Source: Mesorhizobium sp. J8 (GTDB lineage: Bacteria; Pseudomonadota; Alphaproteobacteria; Rhizobiales; Rhizobiaceae). Taken from it: a stretch of 64,000 nucleotides of DNA. Shown here piece after piece: positions 41,540-50,649 of the stretch; position 1 is the stretch's first letter, and the number at the start of each line of letters is the position of its first letter. The notes under the pieces are model-generated. The model was not told where the DNA came from, made no database searches, and saw nothing but the letters and a program-made list of their open reading frames with translations. The stretch spans positions 2,852,001 to 2,916,000 of the forward strand of contig NZ_AP024109.1 of assembly GCF_016591715.1 (NCBI RefSeq), in the 5' to 3' direction. The translations under genes and the position numbers were made by a program.

Positions 41540-41645
41540 TAAAGCATGTCTCCCGAAAGGGGAACCGGTTTCGGGATAAAGACATGCGCAAATTAAAAAA
41601 CCTAAAGCGCATGGAGCGAATCTGAAAGATCGCGACGCGCTTTAG
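41540..41645. repeat. Dispersed palindromic repeat, copy 2
   Basis: 106 bp, TTAAAGCATGTCTCCCGAAA to GATCGCGACGCGCTTTAG. Near-identical to 5770-5876. Its last bases supply the stop codon of the DoxX gene on the minus strand (41642-41644). Confidence 0.8.
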
Positions 41646-42064
41646 GTCACCTCGGCATTGAGGCCGAAGCCACGCCCGTCAGCCGACCATGCGCCGGCGC
41701 CGGCCATGGCGAGGGCCAGGAAGCCGCCGGCAATGGCGATATCCTTCATGAGCATCTGCTGGTGCAGGAAGGCAAGCGTGGCATCGTCGCCGCCCTGGCC
41801 GTAGTGGCCGATGAAGCCGGCGACCACGCAGAAAGCCGCAAGCAGGAGCGCCACGATCCGCGTCTGGAAGCCGACGAGGATCAAAAGCCCGGCAACCAGC
41901 TCGAACAGGCCGGTGCCCCAGGCTGCCAAAATGGGCAGCGGCAGGCCGAGGCCGGCGAAATAATTGGTCGTGCCGGCGATGTTGGTGAGCGCCTGGAAGC
42001 CCGACGGCACGAACAGCGCGGCAAGAAGGAGCCGCGAGACCAGAAGCAACGCGTTGCGAAACAT
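41642..42064 (-). CDS. DoxX family membrane protein
   Basis: 140 residues from ATG 42064 with GGGAGG six bases upstream. Four helices, starting LLLVSRLLLAALFVPSGFQA, then GLPLPILAAWGTGLFELVAG; clear DoxX family. It is the second in a tandem of two DoxX genes on this strand (the other at 42240-42662) and its stop codon lies inside a dispersed repeat. Inner-membrane protein; role not established, often linked to redox or oxidative stress. Confidence 0.85.
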   Translation of the reverse strand: MFRNALLLVSRLLLAALFVPSGFQALTNIAGTTNYFAGLGLPLPILAAWGTGLFELVAGLLILVGFQTRIVALLLAAFCVVAGFIGHYGQGGDDATLAFLHQQMLMKDIAIAGGFLALAMAGAGAWSADGRGFGLNAEVT

Positions 42065-42118
42065 GGCCACCTCCCTCGCCGGCGACGCCGGCTGCCGGTC
42101 CAATCTACGCCTGCAACG

Positions 42119-42150
42119 AAAAGGCGGCGCGAAAAATTCCGCGCCGCTTT
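42119..42150 (-). terminator. Terminator-like hairpin between the DoxX genes
   Basis: Minus strand: AAAGCGGCGCG, loop, CGCGCCGCC, then TTTT. It follows the 42240 gene and precedes the 41642 gene, so the second DoxX gene probably has its own promoter or is read through. Confidence 0.65.
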
Positions 42151-42239
42151 GCGTTCAAGGCTTGGGAGGGGAGCGATTCCAGGAAGCAACCAGGCGCGGC
42201 GGCTTCGCCGTCGCTTTCCATCGGAATTGCATCAGTGTC

Positions 42240-42662
42240 TTAGGCGCGCTTGGCGTCGATCGAATAGGCGCCGGCGCCGGACGAGGCGAGCAGGATGAAG
42301 CCGCCGGTGATGGCGAGGTTCTTGAGGAACTGGATCATCTGCATCTGGTCGGCCCAGCCGGTGTGCGCGACCAGCCCGGTGGCGATCGTGAAGATGGCGA
42401 GCACCCAAGCGGCGATGCGGGTCTGGAAGCCGAGCAGGATGGCAAGGCCGCCGAGCAGCTCGATCAGGCCGACAACGACGGCGGTTACGGTCGGCACCGG
42501 CAGGCCGAGCGCGCCGAAATAACTGGCGGTACCGGAAATGGCGGTAAGCTTGCCGAAGCCGGAAAGCAGGAAGATGACCGAAAGCAGGATGCGGCCGAGC
42601 AGGATCGTCGTGGAGCTGTTGGACGCGGTGCCGTTGCCGGCGACGGAAGAGTTGATGGACAT
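42240..42662 (-). CDS. DoxX family membrane protein
   Basis: 140 residues. Helices ILLSVIFLLSGFGKLTAISG, LPVPTVTAVVVGLIELLGGL and FLKNLAITGGFILLASSGAG give the DoxX fold. Related to the 41642 gene, the two being a tandem pair. The Ser/Thr-rich N-terminal 18 residues precede the first helix. The TATGTGGC region upstream, with TTCACAAAA at ~42712-42720, may be its promoter but is not defined. Function as for its neighbour. Confidence 0.85.
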   Translation of the reverse strand: MSINSSVAGNGTASNSSTTILLGRILLSVIFLLSGFGKLTAISGTASYFGALGLPVPTVTAVVVGLIELLGGLAILLGFQTRIAAWVLAIFTIATGLVAHTGWADQMQMIQFLKNLAITGGFILLASSGAGAYSIDAKRA

Positions 42663-42857
42663 GGCGGTTTCTCCGAGCGGGTTGGTCCGTCAGATAAACG
42701 ATCGGGACTGTTCACAAAAAGCCGCCTATGTGGCGACACATTGTTCACAGAAACCATGTTCTATGGTTGTGAAACCGCCCCGAAATTAATTTCGCCGGAA
42801 TCGGCCCCGGGAGCAAATTCTCCCACCGCAAAACATTGATCTGTGGCTTGAGCGTCT

Positions 42858-44255
42858 TTACCCCGGATGCGTCATATCCTCCGGCCGCACCAGCCGGTCG
42901 TAGTCGGCCTCGCTAACCAGGCCGGTGGCGAGCGCTTCCTCGCGCAAGGTCGTGCCGTTCTTGTGCGCGGTCTTGGCGATCTTGGCGGCGTTGTCGTAGC
43001 CGATGGTCGGCGCCAACGCCGTCACCAGCATCAGCGAGCGCTCGAGCGCGGCCTTGATGTTGTCCTCGCGCGCTTCGATGCCCACCACGCAATTATCCGT
43101 GAAGGACACGGAGGCATCCGCCAGCAACTGCACCGACTGCAGGAAGTTGTAGGCCATCAGCGGGTTGTAGACGTTGAGCTCGAAATGGCCCTGGCTGCCG
43201 GCGAAGGTGAGTGCTGCATTGTTGCCGAACACCTGCACGCAGACCTGCGTCAGCGCCTCGCACTGGGTCGGATTGACCTTGCCGGGCATGATCGAGGATC
43301 CGGGCTCGTTCTCCGGCAGCGACAGCTCGCCGAGGCCGGAGCGCGGGCCGGAGCCGAGCAGGCGGATGTCGTTGGCGATCTTGAAGAGGGCCGCGGCGGC
43401 CGCGTTGATCGCGCCATGCGAGAACACCATGGAGTCGTGTGCTGCGAGCGCCTCGAACTTGTTCGGCGCGGTGACGAAGGCGATGCCGGTGATCGAAGCT
43501 ATGCGGTCCGCCACCTTTTCCGCGAAGCCTACCGGCGCGTTGAGGCCGGTGCCGACGGCAGTGCCGCCCTGAGCCAGCTCCTGCAAACCTGGCAGCGTCT
43601 GCTCGATCCGCTTGATCGACGAAGCGACCTGCGCGGCATAGCCGGAAAATTCCTGGCCGAGCGTGAGCGGCGTGGCGTCCTGCGTATGCGTGCGGCCGAT
43701 CTTGATGATGTGGTTGAAGGCGCGGGCCTTCGCGTCGAGCGCCTTGTGCAGATGGTGCAGGGCAGGGATCAGGTGGTGCACGACCCGCTCGGCGCAGGCG
43801 ATGTGCATGGCCGTCGGATAGGTGTCGTTGGACGACTGGCTCATATTGACGTGGTCGTTCGGATGCACCGGCTTCTTCGAACCCATCACGCCGCCGAGCA
43901 TTTCGATCGCACGGTTGGAGATCACCTCATTGGCGTTCATGTTGGACTGCGTGCCGGAGCCGGTCTGCCACACCACCAGCGGGAAATGGTCGTTAAGCTT
44001 GCCGTCGATGACTTCCTGCGCGGCGTCCACGATCGCCTTGCCAATGGCCGGATCGAGCCGCTTCATCTCCATGTTCACCTCGGCCGCGGCGCGCTTGACG
44101 ATGCCGAGCGCACGCACGATCGAAGCCGGCTGTTTTTCCCAACCGATCTTGAAATTGCCCAGCGAACGCTGCGCCTGCGCGCCCCAATAGCGGTCGGTCG
44201 CCACTTCGATGGGACCGAACGTATCGGTTTCGGTTCTGGTCTTTTCAGCGCTCAC
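42858..44255 (-). CDS. fumC: Class II fumarate hydratase
   Basis: 465 residues from GTG 44255, which has GGAGAG at the right distance; ATG 44315 adds 20 unlike residues. The fumarase/aspartase signature [11 protein letters not shown] is present, with [11 protein letters not shown] and [14 protein letters not shown]. Converts fumarate to malate in the TCA cycle without an iron-sulfur cluster. Single gene, convergent with nothing nearby on this side; the next gene upstream is betI on the same strand. Confidence 0.97.
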   Translation of the reverse strand: MSAEKTRTETDTFGPIEVATDRYWGAQAQRSLGNFKIGWEKQPASIVRALGIVKRAAAEVNMEMKRLDPAIGKAIVDAAQEVIDGKLNDHFPLVVWQTGSGTQSNMNANEVISNRAIEMLGGVMGSKKPVHPNDHVNMSQSSNDTYPTAMHIACAERVVHHLIPALHHLHKALDAKARAFNHIIKIGRTHTQDATPLTLGQEFSGYAAQVASSIKRIEQTLPGLQELAQGGTAVGTGLNAPVGFAEKVADRIASITGIAFVTAPNKFEALAAHDSMVFSHGAINAAAAALFKIANDIRLLGSGPRSGLGELSLPENEPGSSIMPGKVNPTQCEALTQVCVQVFGNNAALTFAGSQGHFELNVYNPLMAYNFLQSVQLLADASVSFTDNCVVGIEAREDNIKAALERSLMLVTALAPTIGYDNAAKIAKTAHKNGTTLREEALATGLVSEADYDRLVRPEDMTHPG

Positions 44256-44460
44256 GGGAACTCTCCGGTCTGTCGATTTGGGCAACGGCGTATCGCGTTG
44301 CACAAACGGCATCAAGCGGAGATTGCGGGAGGGAAAGATGCAAATCGGTTGAAGGCCGGGTCAATCGCACCCCCCTCCTGGATCAGATATCCAGCAGGGC
44401 AGCGGGGACGCTGTCGCAACGCGGGCGGTCAAGCGCGGAAACTCTCGCCGGGTGTGAACT

Positions 44461-45075
44461 TTATCCGGCCGAGGCCAGCTCGACGGGCGCGGGCTGGCGT
44501 GGCGCCAGCCGCCCCGCGATGAAGTCCTTGACCTGGCGCACCGCCTGCTCGCGCGTGACGCTGCCCGGCTGCAGGCCGAGCCTGAGCCACAGTCCGTCGA
44601 TCAAAGCGGTAACGCCAAGCACGATCTCGTCGGCCAGTTCCGGCGAAGCGAGGCCGCGCAGGCCGGACAAGAGGTTCGAGCGCATGCGTGCGTGGATCAC
44701 CTTCTGGATGCGCGCCAGCTTCTCGTCGCGCGGCACCTCGGCGCAGAGCGACAGCCAGGCATGGCAGAGCGGCGGCAAGAACAGGTGCTCCTCGAAATTC
44801 CCCTCGATCACGGCGTCCAGCCGTTCCATCGGAGACCGCGCCCGCTGCAGCCTGGCGACGACGGCGTGACAGAGCACGGCGTTGGCTTCGCGCATGGCGT
44901 GCTCGAACAGCTCCTGCTTGTTGCGGAAATAGTGCAGCACGATGCCCTTCGAGGCGCCGGCCTGGGCCGCGACCTTTTCCAGCGTCGCGCCGGCAATGCC
45001 TTCGCGCTCCAGAACGGCGAAGGCCGCCTGCCGCAACTCCTTGCGGCGTATGTCGCTGAGGCGCGTGAGTTTCAC
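44461..45075 (-). CDS. betI: BetI-type TetR regulator
   Basis: 204 residues from GTG 45075; an ATG at 45111 would add 12 residues. HTH: RRKELRQAAFAVLEREGIAG to SKGIVLHYFRNKQELFEHAM; the effector domain shows ALIDGLWLRLGL, conserved in BetI. BetI represses choline-to-betaine genes and is relieved by choline. It is divergent from choX, and the 113 bp gap holds an inverted repeat that is a probable operator. betA, betB and betC are not in this window. Confidence 0.85.
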   Translation of the reverse strand: MKLTRLSDIRRKELRQAAFAVLEREGIAGATLEKVAAQAGASKGIVLHYFRNKQELFEHAMREANAVLCHAVVARLQRARSPMERLDAVIEGNFEEHLFLPPLCHAWLSLCAEVPRDEKLARIQKVIHARMRSNLLSGLRGLASPELADEIVLGVTALIDGLWLRLGLQPGSVTREQAVRQVKDFIAGRLAPRQPAPVELASAG

Positions 45076-45133
45076 TGGGCCGATCCATGCATGGCGAATC
45101 CATGTTGACATTTTCGTCCGTCCAGATCAACAA

Positions 45134-45169
45134 TTGACCAATGGGACAATAAATCGACCAATAGGTCAA
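45134..45169. promoter_or_regulatory. Operator-like inverted repeat between betI and choX
   Basis: TTGACC (45134-45139) and GGTCAA (45164-45169) are perfect arms, with ATTGACCAAT and GACCAATAGGTCAA around them. It lies 20-55 bases upstream of the choX start, where a repressor would act. BetI is the likely binder. Confidence 0.55.
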
Positions 45170-45188
45170 AAAGATGAGGAGAGCTGAA

Positions 45189-46127
45189 ATGTTGCGCATG
45201 CTTGCAAATGGCGTCTGTTTCGCGGCCCTGATGATGGCTTCGCAGGCGGCTCGGGCCGCCGAGGCCGAAAGCTGCAAGGCAGTCCGCATCGCCGAGCCGG
45301 GCTGGAACGATCTCGCCTTTACAACCGGTGTGGCCAAGGTGCTGCTCCAGGCGCTCGGCTACGAGCCGCAGAGCGAGGTGCTCGGCATCAACGTCATTTA
45401 CGAAGGCATGAAGAATAAGGACCTCGACCTGTTCCTCGGCTACTGGGATCCGGCGATGGTCACCTATTACGAACCCTACAAGAAGGACGGCTCGATCGAG
45501 AATGTTCGGGTCAATCTGGTCGGTGCCAAATACACCTTCGCCGTGCCGACCTATGTCTGGGACGCCGGCGTCAAGGACCTGTCCGACCTGCACAAATTCG
45601 CCGACAAGTTCGGAAAGAAGATGTACGGCATCGAGCCGGGCTCCAACCAGCTGATGATGGACGCCATCGCCGATCCTCAGTTCGACCTCGGCGGATGGCA
45701 GGTGGTGGAGTCGAGTGAAGCCGGCATGCTTTCGGAGGTCGGCTACGAGATCAAGGAGAAGCAGTTCATCGTCTTCCAGGGTTGGGCGCCGCATCCGATG
45801 AACACGATGTACGACTTCAAGTACCTGACCGGTGGCGACAAGTTCTTCGGTCCGAATTTCGGCGCCGCCACCGTGACCACCCAGGTGCGCAAGGGCTATC
45901 TCCAGGAATGCCCGAACGTCGCGCAATTCCTGAAGAACCTCGCCTTCGACATCGACATGGAAAATGTCGGCATGGGCTACCTTATCAATGACGGCATGAA
46001 GCCGGAGGACGGAGCGCTGAAGTCGATTACCTTGCATAAGGACCGCCTCGACGCCTGGCTCGCCGGCGTCACCACCTTCGACGGCAAGCCCGGCCTTGCC
46101 GCGGTCAAGGAAAAGCTCGGGCTGTGA
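45189..46127 (+). CDS. choX: Choline-binding periplasmic protein ChoX
   Basis: 312 residues from ATG 45189 (AGGAGAGCTGAA upstream) with a Sec signal (FAALMMASQAARAAE). OpuAC-type substrate-binding fold: VRIAEPGWNDLAFTTGVAKV, then LFLGYWDPAMVTYYEPY, and FQGWAPHPMNTMYD, with Trp/Tyr positions for a quaternary-ammonium cage. ChoX is normally the first gene of choXWV, but here an alpha/beta hydrolase follows with a 4-base overlap and no permease or ATPase gene is present. It could be an extra choline/carnitine receptor. Confidence 0.9.
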   Translation: MLRMLANGVCFAALMMASQAARAAEAESCKAVRIAEPGWNDLAFTTGVAKVLLQALGYEPQSEVLGINVIYEGMKNKDLDLFLGYWDPAMVTYYEPYKKDGSIENVRVNLVGAKYTFAVPTYVWDAGVKDLSDLHKFADKFGKKMYGIEPGSNQLMMDAIADPQFDLGGWQVVESSEAGMLSEVGYEIKEKQFIVFQGWAPHPMNTMYDFKYLTGGDKFFGPNFGAATVTTQVRKGYLQECPNVAQFLKNLAFDIDMENVGMGYLINDGMKPEDGALKSITLHKDRLDAWLAGVTTFDGKPGLAAVKEKLGL

Positions 46128-46960
46128 GGCCGGCGTTGTTGGAGCCTGGGGAGCAGGGCATCGAGCAGACCGCATGGTCCTGCGGCAAGCGGGTTGTCGA
46201 TGTCGGCGGCCTCGACCTGGCCTATGTCGAGATCGCCGGCGCGGAGCCGCCGTTGCTGCTGATTCACGGCTTCACCGATACCAGCCGCAGTTTTTCTCTG
46301 CTGGCGCCGCATCTTCCCGGGCGCCGACTGATCATGCCGGACTTGCGTAGCCATGGCGCCTCGCAGGCGGGCGAGGGCTGCGGCGTCGCCGACTTCGCCG
46401 CCGACATTGCCGGACTGGTCCGGCGCTTGCGGCTTGACCGGCCGGTCGTCGTCGGACATTCGCTGGGCGGCATGGTGTCGATCGCCCTGGCCGCGCAATA
46501 TCCGGAACTGATCGGCGGGATGGTGATCCTGGCCAGCACGCTGAAGCCCGACTTCGGATCGGATCACCAACTGATCGACGGCGTCGCGGCCTTGCGCGAC
46601 CCGATCTCGCCGTCCGATCCGTTCTATGATTGGTGGCATGCCTGCCGGCCCGGTGTGCCGCGGGCCTTTCTCGCCGGCCTCGCGCAAGATGCGTCCGCGA
46701 TCCCCGCGGCGCGCTGGCGCGCCATTCTCGAGGAAATCCGCCGCACCGATCTGACCGCCGCGGCGCGCGCCGTTCGGGCCCCGGCCCTGATCATCGCCGG
46801 TGGGCGCGATCCGCTTTTTGGTGAAGCGCACCAGAAGTCGATGGCAGGGGCGCTGACTGGATCGCGTCTGATTTGGGCGCACGACTGCGGCCACAACCCG
46901 CATTGGGACGAGCCGGCCTTTGTCGCCAAGGCAATAGCCGGTGTGCTGCCCGTCAGGTGA
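46124..46960 (+). CDS. Alpha/beta hydrolase
   Basis: 278 residues from GTG 46124, overlapping choX as GTGA. LLLIHGFTDTSRSF (oxyanion), nucleophile Ser in VVVGHSLGGMVSIAL, acid Asp near IIAGGRDPLFGE and His in DCGHNPHWDEP complete the catalytic triad. Substrate unknown. Translational coupling with choX suggests an ester of choline or a related compound, for example release of choline from an ester; this is inference. Confidence 0.85.
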   Translation: MRPALLEPGEQGIEQTAWSCGKRVVDVGGLDLAYVEIAGAEPPLLLIHGFTDTSRSFSLLAPHLPGRRLIMPDLRSHGASQAGEGCGVADFAADIAGLVRRLRLDRPVVVGHSLGGMVSIALAAQYPELIGGMVILASTLKPDFGSDHQLIDGVAALRDPISPSDPFYDWWHACRPGVPRAFLAGLAQDASAIPAARWRAILEEIRRTDLTAAARAVRAPALIIAGGRDPLFGEAHQKSMAGALTGSRLIWAHDCGHNPHWDEPAFVAKAIAGVLPVR

Positions 46961-47719
46961 TTATCGCAACAGCGACCGGGCCGTAGGCATCAGGCGCAGT
47001 GTCTCAACTGGCTTTGTGGAAACGGCCTGCATGGTTTCGCGAACCGCTTGCCATGCCGGCGAAGCGGCGAGGGCGGCCCGATGGCTCGCATGGGTATCGT
47101 CATCGTCGAACCCCGTGACGATGACGAAGACGTTTTCGGAGGCCCGCACAGGCAAACGCGGAAACGTATTCTCGGCATACTCGCTGACGAACGCGCCAAG
47201 GAGCGGGGCGCCGTTTGCGGCAAGCAGCGGAACCGCCTCGGTCCGGAAGCGCTCGTTAAAACCGGGCTCCGCACCTGATTGTAAATGATGAATCGAAATC
47301 TCAACAAAGCCAGACAAGCGGCTCTCATCGCTCATACTTTCGGCTTCGGTAGCCGTCGAGCGTCGCATCCCTGACAGGTCGAACGCCGCACCCGGCCAAG
47401 CCGGCTTCAGCAGCAGCACGTCGTCGGAATCGATCATCGTCGCATTGGCGGCGTCGCGATGCGCGGCCCAGACCGGCCCGCCATAGAAGGCGCTCAGCGC
47501 GTCCTTCCTTGCCTGCATGTCCTCGAAGCCGCGCAGCCAGACGAACATGTCGGGGCGGTCGAGGTCGCGGAACTGGCCGATGACGGTCATGCCTGTCGCT
47601 TCCTGCGTCTCGACGAACTCCCGATCGAACAGCGCGATCAGCGTTTCTCGACGTCCCGGCTTCAGCGTGTATTGCCGCAGCTCCACGACAGGCGAGGCAA
47701 GGCGGAAAGGTCGGGTCAT
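46961..47719 (-). CDS. NIPSNAP family protein
   Basis: 252 residues. Two NIPSNAP-like ferredoxin-fold domains: the first has VVELRQYTLKPGRRETLIAL, then FDREFVETQEATGMTVIGQF and RDLDRPDMFVWLRGFEDMQA; the second spans ~130-245 (FVEISIHHLQSGAEPGFNER). Bacterial members are of unclear function. It converges tail to tail with the hydrolase (stops next to each other) and is divergent from a TetR gene with operator-like repeats between. Confidence 0.85.
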   Translation of the reverse strand: MTRPFRLASPVVELRQYTLKPGRRETLIALFDREFVETQEATGMTVIGQFRDLDRPDMFVWLRGFEDMQARKDALSAFYGGPVWAAHRDAANATMIDSDDVLLLKPAWPGAAFDLSGMRRSTATEAESMSDESRLSGFVEISIHHLQSGAEPGFNERFRTEAVPLLAANGAPLLGAFVSEYAENTFPRLPVRASENVFVIVTGFDDDDTHASHRAALAASPAWQAVRETMQAVSTKPVETLRLMPTARSLLR

Positions 47720-47732
47720 GGCCAGAACCTCA

Positions 47733-47778
47733 AAACAGGGTGATTGTCCTGTTCATAAACAGACCGGTTGTCCTGTTT
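47733..47778. promoter_or_regulatory. Two operator-like palindromes between NIPSNAP and TetR genes
   Basis: AAACAGG...CCTGTT at 47733-47753 and AAACAG...CTGTTT at 47757-47778, centred about 24 bases apart, with the repeated core TTGTCCTGTT. Both lie in the 82-bp divergent promoter region, as expected for TetR repressor sites. Confidence 0.65.
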
Positions 47779-47801
47779 TGTCAATCTGGTATCGTGATGG
47801 A

Positions 47802-48494
47802 ATGTCAGGAGAGGTTGCAACTCGGCCGCGAGCGCGGCGCAAAAAGCGCACCAACGATCCGGAAGGCATGCGCCGGCGCGTGCTCGACGTAGCGGAAGGC
47901 GCTTTTCAGGCGCGCGGCTATCACGCCTCGAGCCTTGGCGATCTGATGGCGGCGGCCGGCGTCACGGGCGGCGCGCTGCATCATCATTTCCCGACCAAGA
48001 AGGCGCTGGCGCTGGCGGTGATCGAGGAGCGGGTGGCGGCAGCGGTCCGGGAGACCTGGATCGACCCGGTGCTGGCGGCGCCCTCGGCCCGCGAAGGTGT
48101 GCGCGCCGTGTTCGAGGCTGTGGCGGCGGAACTCGAGCAGCAAGGCTATGTGCGCGGCTGCCCGCTCAACAACCTGGCGCATGAATTGTCGCTGGCCGAC
48201 GATGAATTTCGCTCGGCGCTGGCCGGGATCTTTGCCGATTGGCGCCAGGCGATCGCCGACAAGATCCGGGCCGATCAACAGGGCGGCGGAGAGGGTGAGA
48301 CCGATCCGGAGCGTTTTGCGGCGTTGACCGTGGCGGCCTATTCCGGCGCCATGTCGATGGCCAAGGCATCGCAGGACGCCGGGATGTTGCGGGAGTGCCT
48401 GAAGGGGTTGGAAAGTTCCGAGCTGCCGTCATCGCAGGGCCAGTTGACGGCAAAGCGTCGTCGCCGTGTGTTGCTGCGGTCTAAGGTCGGATAA
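47802..48494 (+). CDS. TetR family transcriptional regulator
   Basis: 230 residues from ATG 47802. HTH: MRRRVLDVAEGAFQARGYHA to VTGGALHHHFPTKKALALAV. The ligand domain includes GYVRGCPLNNLAHELSLADD, the 'GC.. NLA.E' motif of the TetR_C_16/LmrA-like group. A basic N terminus (RPRARRKKRTN) precedes the HTH. It probably represses the divergent NIPSNAP gene and itself through the two palindromes. The longer upstream frame is rejected. Confidence 0.9.
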   Translation: MSGEVATRPRARRKKRTNDPEGMRRRVLDVAEGAFQARGYHASSLGDLMAAAGVTGGALHHHFPTKKALALAVIEERVAAAVRETWIDPVLAAPSAREGVRAVFEAVAAELEQQGYVRGCPLNNLAHELSLADDEFRSALAGIFADWRQAIADKIRADQQGGGEGETDPERFAALTVAAYSGAMSMAKASQDAGMLRECLKGLESSELPSSQGQLTAKRRRRVLLRSKVG

Positions 48495-48498
48495 TTCC

Positions 48499-49086
48499 TC
48501 ACTCCTTCAGCGGCTTGATCGTCTCGAACCCCACCTCGCTCTGTGCGCTCGTCCCTTCGTCGTACCGCCGCGCCAGCACCGCCCTCAGGTCCGGCGAATA
48601 GAGCGCGGTGAAGGTGTCGATGACGTTGCCCGTATCGCCGGTGATCGTTTCGCTGATCGCGAGCACATTGTATTTGCAGTCGCCGAGCTTGTAGCTCTCC
48701 TTGCCCTTGACGGCCAAAGCCAGCGTCTCGGTGCCCGTCGGCGCCTTTTTCGAAGACAGCCGCACGAAATCGGTCTTGCTCCTGGCGCCGGCCTTCAGCG
48801 GGAACAGCTTCTTCAAGTCGCCGAGCGGAATCATCGACAGCCGCCCGGTGTCGCTGTCGCGAAACACTTCGATCAGCCCGGCGTAGAGATATTGCGTCTG
48901 CGGCGAGTCCGATTCGTACTTGTTGGCGACGGCGACCATGCCGCCGGGCGCCGGTCGGAACTCGCTGCTTATGCCGGGCTTTTCGAGCACGAAGCCGGCT
49001 TTCGCGGTTTTGGCGTCGACGCAGTCTGCGGCCTGCGCGGCGCAGGCGAGCATGGCGAATGTCATGCCGGCTATGAGGGTCTTCAT
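48499..49086 (-). CDS. Exported hypothetical protein
   Basis: 195 residues from ATG 49086 with a Sec signal (LIAGMTFAMLACAAQAAD). The mature part is beta-rich (YLYAGLIEVFRDSDTGRLSM, ALAVKGKESYKLGDCKYNVL) with cysteines in ADCVD and GDCKY that may pair. No known domain. It converges with the TetR gene, 4 bases between stops. Function unknown, probably periplasmic. Confidence 0.7.
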   Translation of the reverse strand: MKTLIAGMTFAMLACAAQAADCVDAKTAKAGFVLEKPGISSEFRPAPGGMVAVANKYESDSPQTQYLYAGLIEVFRDSDTGRLSMIPLGDLKKLFPLKAGARSKTDFVRLSSKKAPTGTETLALAVKGKESYKLGDCKYNVLAISETITGDTGNVIDTFTALYSPDLRAVLARRYDEGTSAQSEVGFETIKPLKE

Positions 49087-49234
49087 GCCTTCCTCCCCTG
49101 GATGCATGTGCCAAAGCAATGACAGACCCCCGTTGCTCTGTCGACCAACAGCCATTCACGATTGCACCGGGTGTGAAACGCCTTTCCGGCACGGAACTGG
49201 ACGGGGCGGTTCGAGGGTGTTTAATCGGGTGACG

Positions 49235-50365
49235 ATGAATCGCTCTTCGCCAGCAACCGTGTCGCGCCGCACCTTCATCGCCGGGATGGGAGGTCTCGCT
49301 GCCGCCTCTGCCTTGCCTCGCGCGGCCTTCGGCCAGACCGGCAAGCGCGTCCAGCCGATCGATGCCACCTTCCTCTTCATCGCCGATATCCATGCCTGCC
49401 GCATGGCGAGCGGCCTCAGCCCCAACTGCCGGCAGGAAGGCAAGACCGATGCGGCACTTCTGCGCAATGTCGCGGCGCTGAACGCGATTGCGGACAAAAG
49501 GTGGCCGGCCGAGATCGACGGTGTCTCCACCGGCCTGCATTCAGCCGGCACCCGCATCGGCACGCCGCTCGGCCTCGTCACCGGCGGCGACATCACCGAC
49601 GATGGCGGCGGCCAGGTCACCGAGCCCAGCGAAGGCACGCAGCTTCTGCAGTTCTCCCAGCGCTACCAGGAGGGCGTCGGGCCGGACCGCGTCCACATCC
49701 CGGTCTATGTTGGGCTCGGCAATCACGATCTCGACCAGAACGGCTCGCCGCCGCATGTGGATTGGTATCGCCGCGAATTGCGCGACTATGTCGAGGTCAA
49801 CCATCGCCCCGGCGTGTTCTTCAAGCCGCCGGTGCCGGCAACCGAATACGACGTCGACACGGACTGCTACTCCTGGGACTGGGGCGGCCTGCACCTCGTC
49901 CAGACGCACCGCTTCGCAGGCGACACCGGCCACGGCGCGCCGAGCAGCCTGCCCTGGCTGAAGCAGGACCTCGCCACCTATGCCGGCGACGGCCGTCCGG
50001 TGATCCTGTTCCAGCACTACGGTTGGGACAGTTTCTCGATCGAGCGGTGGGATCCGGTGAAGCGCACCTATGACGACGATGGCGCCGGCCGCCCGCATTG
50101 GTGGGGCGAGGCCGATCGCCAGGCACTGCTGGCCGCGATCAAGGGTTACAACGTCATTGCCGTCTTCCACGGCCACCAGCATGAGGTGCCGATGATCTAC
50201 CAGCGCGACGGGCTCGACATCGTCAAGCCGAAGGCGGCTTATATGGGCGGCTTCGCGCTGGCGCGCGTGACGGCCGACAACATGGATGTGGCGTTGGGCG
50301 AGGCGGTCGGCGATCACGGCGAGATCGTCTTCACCAACGCCTTCACCAAGCAGTTCCAGACATGA
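49235..50365 (+). CDS. TAT-exported metallophosphoesterase
   Basis: 376 residues. N-terminal twin-arginine signal SRRTFIAGMGGLAAASALPR. Calcineurin-like metal site: FIADIHACR (DxH), TGGDITDDGG (GD), VGLGNHDLDQ (GNHD), LFQHYGW (H) and FHGHQHEVPM (GHxH). Hydrolyses a phosphoester in the periplasm; the substrate is unknown. GTG 49229 is a nearby alternative start. A bidirectional hairpin follows the stop. Confidence 0.9.
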   Translation: MNRSSPATVSRRTFIAGMGGLAAASALPRAAFGQTGKRVQPIDATFLFIADIHACRMASGLSPNCRQEGKTDAALLRNVAALNAIADKRWPAEIDGVSTGLHSAGTRIGTPLGLVTGGDITDDGGGQVTEPSEGTQLLQFSQRYQEGVGPDRVHIPVYVGLGNHDLDQNGSPPHVDWYRRELRDYVEVNHRPGVFFKPPVPATEYDVDTDCYSWDWGGLHLVQTHRFAGDTGHGAPSSLPWLKQDLATYAGDGRPVILFQHYGWDSFSIERWDPVKRTYDDDGAGRPHWWGEADRQALLAAIKGYNVIAVFHGHQHEVPMIYQRDGLDIVKPKAAYMGGFALARVTADNMDVALGEAVGDHGEIVFTNAFTKQFQT

Positions 50366-50366
50366 A

Positions 50367-50390
50367 AAGGCCGCCTCGCGGCGGCCTTGC
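50367..50390. terminator. Bidirectional terminator hairpin
   Basis: AAGGCCGCC, loop TCGC, GGCGGCCTT, lying directly after the metallophosphoesterase stop and 22 bases past the end of the CsbD gene on the other strand. Serves both converging genes. Confidence 0.65.
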
Positions 50391-50411
50391 CGGTCCTGTC
50401 TTCAAGGTGAG

Positions 50412-50591
50412 TCAGAACGCCTTATTGACCTTGTCCTTCACGTCGCCATAGGCCTTCTGCACCTTGCCGGCGAGTTTGTCGGCGGCACCTTCGACCTGGG
50501 TTCGCCGGTTGCCGGTGGCCTTGCCGGCCGCTTGCTTGACCGAACCCTTCATCTGCTTGGCAAGACCGGCGACCTGATCCCTGTTCACCAT
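50412..50591 (-). CDS. CsbD family stress-response protein (second copy)
   Basis: 59 residues: MVNRDQVAGLAKQMKGSVKQ and so on, the CsbD pattern, with a basic helix-rich end. The ATG has CAGGAGATGCGCGC upstream. An EcfG-type promoter lies ~60 bases upstream. It is less similar to the 971-1174 gene than to other rhizobial CsbD proteins of this short type. Likely a general stress protein without known activity. Confidence 0.9.
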   Translation of the reverse strand: MVNRDQVAGLAKQMKGSVKQAAGKATGNRRTQVEGAADKLAGKVQKAYGDVKDKVNKAF

Positions 50592-50649
50592 GCGCGCATC
50601 TCCTGGGTCTGGATGGGAAGCTGGATATGAGAACTGTATCCGGCAGCCA

